Positions 1-4,548 of a DNA stretch of 5,059 nucleotides are shown one piece after another. A program made the translations under genes and the position numbers. Each line of letters opens with the position of its first letter. Position 1 is the first letter of the stretch. The DNA comes from Chromatiales bacterium (lineage in GTDB: Bacteria; Pseudomonadota; Gammaproteobacteria; UBA6429; Thiohalophilaceae): contig JALUTJ010000087.1 in NCBI GenBank assembly GCA_027057985.1, positions 1-5,059 on the forward strand, written 5' to 3'. Under the pieces are notes generated by a model that was not told the origin of the DNA, made no database searches, and saw only the letters and a list, made by a program, of their open reading frames with translations.

Positions 1-1
1 T

Positions 2-727
2 CATTTTAAAAACTTGCTCACGATACCGGCACCGGTACGCTATGACCTGGTAAAGATTGCCCTGAGTCGTTCCAATATCGAGCTTGCTTCACGCCTGATG
101 ACGACAGTCAAAAAAGCACCGGCAAAAGTCGATCCTTTCCAGTGGCAGTTACGCCGTGCTCGTATCTTTGTGCTTGGTGGTGAGGCTGAAAAAGGTTACC
201 AGGCCCTGGAGCAGATACTGCAACAGTACCCGAAGCTGGAAAAGAAACAGATTGAGTATTTCCTGCAGGTCGTGTTTGACCTGCAAACCACGCGGCAACA
301 TGCGCTTGCCTATAACCTGTTTGCAGCGGTTTTACCGCGAGTCAAAGATGCTACCATGCAGCGGGAAATTTATTACTGGATGGCCGATTCGAAAAAGGCA
401 CTGCAACAGTATGCCGAAGCCGCGCGGCTTTATCTTCGTTCTGCTTTGCATAATGGTAATAACGGACTCGATCCCTGGGGGCAGACCGCGCGTTACCAGG
501 TGGCAGAAATGCTGACGCATGCCAATATGACCGAAGATGCGCATGCGATTTATCAACACCTGTTACGGGTGACAAAAGATCCGGCACGCCGTGCGGTGCT
601 GAAACATGAGTTACAGAAACTGTGGTTGCTCAAATCGCCACAGGAAAATGAAGCGACTGCGGATACCCAGAAGGACAGCGACGATAGCACCGCAACGGGT
701 GAAACGGAAAATAATACCGAAGAATAA
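2..727 (+). CDS. TPR-like helical-repeat protein of unknown function, C-terminal part (5' end outside window)
   Basis: The reading frame is open to the left edge with no stop, so this is the last 241 residues of a longer protein; the TTG at 14 is an internal Leu codon, not a credible start. The sequence is almost entirely alpha-helical in character, with helix pairs of TPR type. The clearest is around the stretch YYWMADSKKALQQYAEAARL, followed by a segment containing DPWGQTARYQVAEML and a further pair ending in AIYQHLLRV. The last 27 residues or so are a low-complexity, acidic, Thr/Asn/Glu-rich tail that is probably disordered. No signal peptide or membrane segment is visible in this part, but the N-terminus is missing. 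TPR arrays are protein-interaction scaffolds; no enzymatic motif is seen and I do not assign a function. It ends at a strong terminator, so it is the last gene of its transcript. Confidence 0.8.
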   Translation, partial: HFKNLLTIPAPVRYDLVKIALSRSNIELASRLMTTVKKAPAKVDPFQWQLRRARIFVLGGEAEKGYQALEQILQQYPKLEKKQIEYFLQVVFDLQTTRQHALAYNLFAAVLPRVKDATMQREIYYWMADSKKALQQYAEAARLYLRSALHNGNNGLDPWGQTARYQVAEMLTHANMTEDAHAIYQHLLRVTKDPARRAVLKHELQKLWLLKSPQENEATADTQKDSDDSTATGETENNTEE

Positions 728-754
728 AAAAACAGCCCTTTATGGGCTGTTTTT
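728..754. terminator. Bidirectional intrinsic terminator between convergent genes
   Basis: A seven-base-pair GC-containing stem, ACAGCCC (732-738) and GGGCTGT (744-750) with loop TTTAT, is flanked by an A-run on the left and a T-run on the right. A run of Ts therefore follows the stem on either strand. It starts immediately after the stop of the TPR-like gene and lies 10 bp past the stop of the FliL-like gene on the other strand, so it should end both transcripts. Confidence 0.93.
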
Positions 755-764
755 ATATACAATG

Positions 765-1163
765 TTACTGAATAACAAAATTGGTAAAGTAAAGCGATTC
801 AATGATGGGATCTCCTTCGAGTTCTTCCATCACCTTCTGAACGGCGGCAAGTGCGTCTTTGCGTAACTGCTCTTTTCCCTGGGCGCTGCTAATGGCGCCG
901 GCTTCCTGGCTGCTGAGCAGCAGAATAAGTGTGTGCCGAATCGGCCCCTTATGTAAATCTATCTTGGGTGCATTTTTGGGATCAGCCAGCTTGATCTCAA
1001 TGTTCACCTGCATGTGGCGCACATACTTGCCATCCATCAGGTTGACGATGATCGGCGGATTGATCGGGATAAAAGGCGAAGAAGCATCACTACCACCGCC
1101 ACCACTGGCTATAGCAGTATTGCTGGATAAGACCAGAAGAAAAATAAGGGATAAGAACTTCAT
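765..1163 (-). CDS. Exported FliL-like protein, probable flagellar basal-body accessory
   Basis: This 132-residue protein begins with a hydrophobic segment (about residues 2-19, after a single Lys) and a plausible signal-peptidase site AIA|S, followed by a Gly/Ser linker. Residues ~31-132 match the FliL family layout: a PPIIVNLMDGKYVRHMQV-like strand near residues 36-53, PIRHTLILLLSS near 74-85, an AQGKEQLRKDAL helix near 94-105, and the characteristic C-terminal YFTNFVIQ. FliL is normally a single-span inner-membrane protein with a periplasmic domain near the flagellar stator, encoded with fliM and fliN. Here the gene stands alone, and the leader looks cleavable, so the protein may be soluble or may keep the leader as an anchor. 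The start ATG has AGGAG (1172-1176) at good distance. A sigma-28-like promoter upstream supports a flagellar role. The family call is firm; the exact role is inferred. Confidence 0.85.
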   Translation of the reverse strand: MKFLSLIFLLVLSSNTAIASGGGGSDASSPFIPINPPIIVNLMDGKYVRHMQVNIEIKLADPKNAPKIDLHKGPIRHTLILLLSSQEAGAISSAQGKEQLRKDALAAVQKVMEELEGDPIIESLYFTNFVIQ

Positions 1164-1171
1164 ATTGTTTG

Positions 1172-1176
1172 CTCCT
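1172..1176 (-). promoter_or_regulatory. Ribosome binding site of the FliL-like gene
   Basis: On the minus strand AGGAG is followed by an 8-base spacer and then the ATG at 1163. This near-consensus Shine-Dalgarno fixes the start used for the FliL-like gene. Confidence 0.85.
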
Positions 1177-1208
1177 GCGCGTTACGTTATGCCGGGATAA
1201 TGTTTTTA

Positions 1209-1235
1209 TTTTCGGCACGGGGGGTAAATTCTTTA
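1209..1235 (-). promoter_or_regulatory. Candidate sigma-28 (FliA) flagellar promoter
   Basis: Read on the minus strand, TAAAGAAT (1235-1228) is followed by exactly 11 bases and then GCCGAAAA (1216-1209). The enterobacterial FliA consensus is TAAAGTTT, 11 bases, GCCGATAA, so 13 of 16 positions match, including all of TAAAG and GCCGA, and the spacer is right. Transcription would start near 1201, giving a leader of about 38 bases that carries the AGGAG site. It faces a FliL-family gene, which makes chance less likely. The match is seen directly; use by sigma-28 is inferred. Confidence 0.75.
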
Positions 1236-1269
1236 ATTTAAACACCGTATTGACGCTGTGAAGTTTCAC

Positions 1270-1285
1270 CATAATCTTTTATATT
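1270..1285 (+). promoter_or_regulatory. Possible -10 region for ogt-xerD
   Basis: Just before the ogt ATG lie CATAAT (1270-1275) and TATATT (1280-1285), the only -10-like hexamers close by. TTGACG at 1250-1255 resembles a -35 box, but its spacing to them is 14 or 24 bases, neither of which is standard. If TATATT is used, transcription would start at or next to the ATG. Something must drive this gene pair, because the preceding gene is on the other strand, but which element does so is unclear. Confidence 0.3.
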
Positions 1286-1291
1286 AGTCAG

Positions 1292-1792
1292 ATGCAAGCC
1301 GAATCCCGTTTTCATATCCCGGTGCAGATGGGGGATTTATCCCTGTCAATACAGCTGTCATTTCATCATGGCCGCCCTGTGTCATTGCATATCGAGGATG
1401 GTGCCACGATTTCATCTCCGCATAGACCATCAGAGGCAGTAGAGCCGAAAACGGCTGCAATTTTGCAGCAGCTCAGGCTTTATTTTGAAAAGGGTCGCCC
1501 CATTCATTACCAGCCCGCGCATTTTCCCGGTACGGCTTTTCAGCAACGGGTACTCCGTGCACTGTGCCAGATTCCCGCGGGTGAAACCCGCAGTTATGGC
1601 CAGCTGGCCCGAGAACTGGGCAGCAGTGCCCGTGCAGTGGGCAATGCCTGTCGCCGCAACCCATTGCCAATTCTGATTCCCTGTCACCGTGTGGTGGCAG
1701 CCAGTGGGCCGGGAGGATATGCGGGTGAGACAGCTGGCAGGAATCTGCAAATCAAGCACTGGTTGCTCACTCATGAAGGCGTAGTGCTATGA
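1292..1792 (+). CDS. ogt: Methylated-DNA-protein-cysteine S-methyltransferase (Ogt type)
   Basis: This enzyme directly reverses O6-alkylguanine and O4-alkylthymine by moving the alkyl group to its own cysteine, a suicidal reaction in the cytoplasm. The 166 residues fit the Ogt/MGMT size (E. coli Ogt is about 171). Residues ~1-75 form the poorly conserved N-terminal domain. The conserved DNA-binding and active-site domain spans ~80-165: a FQQRVLRALCQIPAGETRSYGQLA block (84-106), the arginine-finger helix RAVGNACRRNP (115-124) with the hinge Asn118, the IPCHRVV motif with acceptor Cys131 and His132, and LLTHEG with Glu162, completing the Asn-His-Glu-Cys network. Its stop overlaps the xerD start by ATGA, so the two are co-transcribed. 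No clear Shine-Dalgarno precedes the ATG; an in-frame stop at 1259 excludes a longer start, and ATG 1328 is a less likely alternative. No Ada domain is fused and no Ada box was noticed. Confidence 0.95.
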   Translation: MQAESRFHIPVQMGDLSLSIQLSFHHGRPVSLHIEDGATISSPHRPSEAVEPKTAAILQQLRLYFEKGRPIHYQPAHFPGTAFQQRVLRALCQIPAGETRSYGQLARELGSSARAVGNACRRNPLPILIPCHRVVAASGPGGYAGETAGRNLQIKHWLLTHEGVVL

Positions 1793-2715
1793 CTGCCGCC
1801 AGGGAAAAAGCGGAAACACCGGCCATTGTTGAACAGTTCCTGGATGACACCTGGATGGAGCAGGGTCTGAGTGATAATACGCTCAGCGCTTATCGTACTG
1901 ATCTGCGAAACTTTCACCAGTGGCTGTCAAAGCGGCAGGGGCATGAGTCAGAACAATACTTGCTTTCCTGTCAACGTGAAGACATCCAGCGCTATCTCGG
2001 GGAACTGCAGCAGCGTGAAATCAGTCCGCGCAGTCAGGCCCGGCTACTCTCCAGCCTGCGGCGTTTTTATGCGTATCTTTTAAGACAGAAAAAGATAGAA
2101 ACCGATCCGGTCGCGCTGATCGAATCTCCTCGACTGGGGCGGCCATTACCGGATTCACTCAGTGAAGAAGATGTTGACAAGTTGTTGCAGGCACCGGATA
2201 CATCCACCGAGCTGGGTATGCGCGACAGGGTCTTGCTGGAAGTGTTGTATGCAACCGGGCTGCGCGTTTCCGAGCTGGTGGGATTGAGTCTGCCACAGCT
2301 TAATAGCCGGGAAGGGCTGGTACGCATTACCGGTAAGGGTAACAAGGAACGGCTGGTGCCACTGGGCGAAGAGGCGCTGCAGTGGCTGGAAAAATATTTG
2401 CTCGATGCACGTCCTGCCTTGCTTGGCAACAAACAGAGTGATGCTGTTTTTATTACTAACCGGGGTGCGGCAATGACGCGGCAGGCCTTCTGGTACCGCC
2501 TGAAACATTATGCTGTGCAGGCCGGGATAGAGAGTCATCTCTCACCGCATACCTTACGCCATGCTTTTGCCACCCACCTGCTCAACCACGGTGCCGATCT
2601 GCGCGTGGTACAGATGTTACTGGGACACAGCAGTCTTTCCACCACGCAGATCTATACCCATATTGCCCAGGCCCGCTTACAGGAGCTGCACCGGCAATTC
2701 CACCCACGTGGATAA
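1789..2715 (+). CDS. xerD: Site-specific tyrosine recombinase XerD
   Basis: XerD acts with XerC at the chromosomal dif site, under FtsK control, to resolve chromosome dimers before division. At 308 residues it is about 10 longer than E. coli XerD, with the extra residues at the N-terminus. The SAM-like core-binding domain covers ~11-100 and includes EQFLDDTWMEQGLSDNTL, which is XerD-like. The catalytic domain covers ~115-300 with all expected residues: Arg159 in ATGLRVSELVGL, Lys183 in TGKGNKERLVPLG, His254 and Arg257 in SPHTLRHAFATHLL, His280 in LLGHSSLSTTQ, and nucleophile Tyr289 in IYTHI. The enzyme therefore looks intact. AAGG at 1776-1779 lies 9 bases before the ATG, and the start overlaps the ogt stop, suggesting translational coupling. 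XerD rather than XerC is chosen on the N-terminal motif and the dsbC neighbour. No integron, phage or attachment site is nearby, so this is the housekeeping enzyme. Confidence 0.96.
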   Translation: MTAAREKAETPAIVEQFLDDTWMEQGLSDNTLSAYRTDLRNFHQWLSKRQGHESEQYLLSCQREDIQRYLGELQQREISPRSQARLLSSLRRFYAYLLRQKKIETDPVALIESPRLGRPLPDSLSEEDVDKLLQAPDTSTELGMRDRVLLEVLYATGLRVSELVGLSLPQLNSREGLVRITGKGNKERLVPLGEEALQWLEKYLLDARPALLGNKQSDAVFITNRGAAMTRQAFWYRLKHYAVQAGIESHLSPHTLRHAFATHLLNHGADLRVVQMLLGHSSLSTTQIYTHIAQARLQELHRQFHPRG

Positions 2716-2723
2716 AATTATCT

Positions 2724-2752
2724 GCGACAGAGGGAACAATTCCCGGTATAAA
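2724..2752 (+). promoter_or_regulatory. Possible upstream sigma-70 promoter for dsbC
   Basis: GCGACA (2724-2729) and TATAAA (2747-2752) are separated by 17 bases. Four of six -35 positions and five of six -10 positions match the housekeeping consensus. It would start transcription near 2759 and give a leader of about 94 bases. It is weaker evidence than the extended -10 element downstream. Confidence 0.4.
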
Positions 2753-2786
2753 AGGTCACATAGATCACAATCTGCCGGGTTAAAAC

Positions 2787-2795
2787 TGGTATAAT
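2787..2795 (+). promoter_or_regulatory. Extended -10 promoter for dsbC
   Basis: TGGTATAAT is a perfect extended -10 element (TG-n-TATAAT). The region about 17 bases upstream, near 2767-2772, does not resemble TTGACA, which is common when an extended -10 is present. The predicted start is near 2802, giving a leader of about 50 bases before dsbC. It shows that dsbC can be transcribed apart from ogt-xerD, although no terminator is visible between xerD and dsbC. Confidence 0.65.
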
Positions 2796-2852
2796 TGTCA
2801 TTCACGATTTCATTTCTGTTCGCAGAAAATTACCACAGGGTCACTGTATTTT

Positions 2853-3575
2853 ATGAAAAACATGATTAAAGCCTGCCTGATTATCGCAGCAGGTCTGCTC
2901 GTCGTGCCTGCGCATGCTGATAGCAAGGATATTAAAGCAGCAAAGGAAACCATCAAGTCTATTTTTAAGAATGTGGATGAGAAGAATATCAGTCCTTCTC
3001 CCATTGCTGGTTTGTATGAAGTTATTATTCCACCACGTCTTTATTATGTCAGTGCCGATGGTAAGTACCTGTTCAACGGGGATCTCATCGATATTCGTCA
3101 CAATCAGAATATTTCAAAAATAAAGCGCAGCAAGGCGGTACTGGATTCTGTCAATGCACTAGGTGAAGATGCCATGATTATCTTTGGCAAGCCTGATCTG
3201 AAGCATACCGTAACCGTGTTTACCGATATTGACTGTGCCTACTGTCGCAAGTTACATAGTGAAATTGCCGAGTACAATAAACGTGGAATCCGGATTCGTT
3301 ATATTGCCTATCCTCGTGCCGGTGTTGGTTCCTCCTCATTTAAGAAAGCGGAGGCGGTCTGGTGTAGTAAGGATCGTAAAGCCGCGCTGACCAAAGCAAA
3401 AAATGATCTTCCGGTTAAGAGTAAAAAATGTGATAACCCGGTTGCAGCCGAGTTTGCACTGGGAAACAAGATCGGTATCCGTGGCACACCGGCACTGGTA
3501 CTCGAAGATGGCTCCATTGTGCCCGGATATATTCCACCTGCACGCCTGGCCGAAGGCCTGGACGGGGTAAAATAA
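2853..3575 (+). CDS. dsbC: Periplasmic thiol:disulfide interchange protein DsbC
   Basis: DsbC is the dimeric periplasmic isomerase that reshuffles wrong disulfides and is kept reduced by DsbD. The 240-residue precursor is the usual size. Residues 1-22 are a signal peptide (MKNMIK, hydrophobic core, VPAHA|D). The N-terminal dimerisation domain is ~25-85, with IAGLYEVIIPPRLYYVSADG-like strands and the YLFNGDLIDI segment, followed by a helical linker. The thioredoxin-fold domain starts at ~105: the active site Cys128-Ala-Tyr-Cys131 sits in FTDIDCAYCRKLH, the cis-Pro loop is Thr212-Pro213 in RGTPAL, and Cys171 and Cys193 correspond to the second, structural disulfide of the family. The E. coli active site is CGYC, so here Gly is replaced by Ala. 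Lysine is abundant throughout. The site before the ATG is weak (AGGG at 2837-2840, 12 bases away). The neighbour xerD matches the arrangement known from E. coli. Confidence 0.95.
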   Translation: MKNMIKACLIIAAGLLVVPAHADSKDIKAAKETIKSIFKNVDEKNISPSPIAGLYEVIIPPRLYYVSADGKYLFNGDLIDIRHNQNISKIKRSKAVLDSVNALGEDAMIIFGKPDLKHTVTVFTDIDCAYCRKLHSEIAEYNKRGIRIRYIAYPRAGVGSSSFKKAEAVWCSKDRKAALTKAKNDLPVKSKKCDNPVAAEFALGNKIGIRGTPALVLEDGSIVPGYIPPARLAEGLDGVK

Positions 3576-3579
3576 TATC

Positions 3580-3615
3580 GTCGGTTCCGTCACTTCGTTC
3601 CTTGAATCGGCCTAC
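3580..3615 (-). repeat. REP-like palindrome, left copy, with GTAG tetranucleotide
   Basis: GTCGGTTC (3580-3587) and GAATCGGC (3604-3611) pair over eight positions, two as G-U in RNA, around a 16-base loop containing ACTTCG. Read on the minus strand the element begins GTAG (3615-3612) immediately before the stem, the layout of REP elements mobilised by RAYT transposases. It starts four bases after the dsbC stop, so it would fold in the dsbC mRNA tail. It is a diverged, inverted relative of the copy at 3642-3672. Confidence 0.65.
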
Positions 3616-3641
3616 AAACAGACATATATAATATCCAGTGA

Positions 3642-3672
3642 GCAGGTCGGCTCAAGCGTAAGTGGAGCCGAC
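3642..3672 (+). repeat. REP-like palindrome, right copy, perfect 8-bp stem
   Basis: GTCGGCTC (3646-3653) and GAGCCGAC (3665-3672) form a perfect eight-base-pair stem with an 11-base loop, preceded by GCAG, one base different from the GTAG of the left copy. Its reverse complement aligns with the left copy through GTCGG-TCC-ACTT-CG-CTTGA and CCT at the end. It may slow or end transcription from either side, but there is no T-run next to it, so I do not call it a classic terminator. Confidence 0.65.
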
Positions 3673-3679
3673 AATCAAT

Positions 3680-4534
3680 TTAATTTAACACTCTTGCCAG
3701 CTTGCGCCGGTACTCGGATACCAGCTCATGATCATTGCCAAGAATATCAAAAATCTTTAACAGGGCTTTACGCCCAGCATCATCTCCGTAACTTCTGTCA
3801 CGTTTAACGATTTCCAGTAACTGATCCATGGCGGCGGCATAGTCGCCGCGTAGCTTGTAATGCGCGCTTAACTGTTCCCGTGCTTCATAGTCACCGGGAT
3901 CCTGCTCGACACGTGCAAGCAGGGCATCGATATCCGGGGCATCTTTTACCGCATCAATCGCTTCGAGCTGGGTAAGCAGGGCCACTGCACTCGGATTCTG
4001 TTTATCACTGGCAGAAAGACTGTTGAGCAGGTCGCGGGCATCATCAAAGCGTTTTTCCCGCATCAGCATATTGGCAAATTCGATGCGTACCGTGGGGTTA
4101 TCGGGTTCAGCCAGCAGCACTTCCTGCATTTGCTGCAGGGCTGACTCAGTATCGCCTTGCTGATAGGTTTGCAGGGCTTTCTGTAATGGTGATTCTTTTG
4201 CCTGTCCCAGGTGCCTGTTGATGAACTGGCGTACCTGATCTTCCGGCAAGGCACCGGCAAACTCATCGACCACCTCACCATTGACCACCATCTTTACCGT
4301 TGGCACGCTGCGTACGGCAAACTGCGCCGCAAGTTCCTGTTGTTGATCGATTTCTACCTTGGCAAGATGAAACTGACCGGCATATTCTTCAGCCAGTTTT
4401 TCCATGATCGGTAGCAGGATTTTACAGGGCTGGCACCAGCTGGCCCAGAAATCAACTACCACGGGTTGCTGGTAAGAGGCATCAATCACTGCCTGTTGAA
4501 AGTTATCGGCACGGACATCCGTCATAAAACTCAT
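3680..4534 (-). CDS. cnoX: CnoX/YbbN-type thioredoxin-TPR protein (chaperedoxin family)
   Basis: The 284 residues have the two-part layout of CnoX (YbbN). Residues ~1-110 are a thioredoxin domain with VVVDFWASWCQPCKILLP (active site Cys34-Gln-Pro-Cys37) and cis-Pro78 in SVPT. Residues ~115-284 are TPR helices, ending in the family's typical ALLKIFDILGNDHELVSEYRRKLARVLN region (258-284). E. coli CnoX is a cytoplasmic holdase that protects proteins under bleach stress, hands them to GroEL and DnaK, and lacks a full CXXC. Here CXXC is complete, so thioredoxin-like oxidoreductase activity is likely, as in CnoX homologues with an intact motif. Cys34 and Cys37 are the only cysteines. There is no signal peptide, so it is cytoplasmic. 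The start at 4534 is preferred to the Met three codons later because AAGGAA lies about 8 bases upstream of it. Confidence 0.9.
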   Translation of the reverse strand: MSFMTDVRADNFQQAVIDASYQQPVVVDFWASWCQPCKILLPIMEKLAEEYAGQFHLAKVEIDQQQELAAQFAVRSVPTVKMVVNGEVVDEFAGALPEDQVRQFINRHLGQAKESPLQKALQTYQQGDTESALQQMQEVLLAEPDNPTVRIEFANMLMREKRFDDARDLLNSLSASDKQNPSAVALLTQLEAIDAVKDAPDIDALLARVEQDPGDYEAREQLSAHYKLRGDYAAAMDQLLEIVKRDRSYGDDAGRKALLKIFDILGNDHELVSEYRRKLARVLN

Positions 4535-4542
4535 TGGCTCTG

Positions 4543-4548
4543 TTCCTT
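4543..4548 (-). promoter_or_regulatory. Ribosome binding site of cnoX overlapping the addA stop
   Basis: On the minus strand AAGGAA (4548-4543) overlaps the TAA stop (4549-4547) of the upstream nuclease gene and is followed by 8 bases and the cnoX ATG. The geometry supports co-transcription and translational coupling, and it decides the cnoX start. Confidence 0.8.

Noticed and set aside
606..866. Plus-strand open frame running through the terminator at 728-754
   Set aside because: It overlaps the end of the TPR-like gene in another frame and crosses a strong terminator; it has no family resemblance.
859..1200. Plus-strand open frame of 113 codons opposite the FliL-like gene
   Set aside because: It is antisense to a family-assigned gene with signal peptide, Shine-Dalgarno and promoter; its own product has no coherent domain.
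1209..1230. GGCAC on the plus strand upstream of ogt as a sigma-54 promoter element
   Set aside because: The required GC of the -12 element is missing at the right spacing; the same bases read on the other strand fit sigma-28 far better.
1258..1269. Short palindrome GTGAA-GT-TTCAC upstream of ogt as an operator
   Set aside because: Five-base arms are too short to stand out, and no known regulator site is recognised.
2067..2538. Long minus-strand open frames inside xerD (121 and 127 codons)
   Set aside because: They lie antisense to an intact recombinase with every catalytic residue and show no recognisable domain or ribosome binding site.
1789..2715. Tyrosine recombinase as a sign of a mobile island or integron
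   Set aside because: Motifs, length and the dsbC neighbour point to housekeeping XerD; there is no attachment site, tRNA or cargo gene nearby.
2754..2769. TCACA motifs upstream of dsbC as a CRP site
   Set aside because: The partner TGTGA half-site at six-base spacing is absent; the motifs are direct, not inverted, repeats.
3646..3672. Right palindrome as a standard intrinsic terminator
   Set aside because: The stem is strong but no run of Ts follows it on either strand, so it is reported as a repeat with possible termination effect only.
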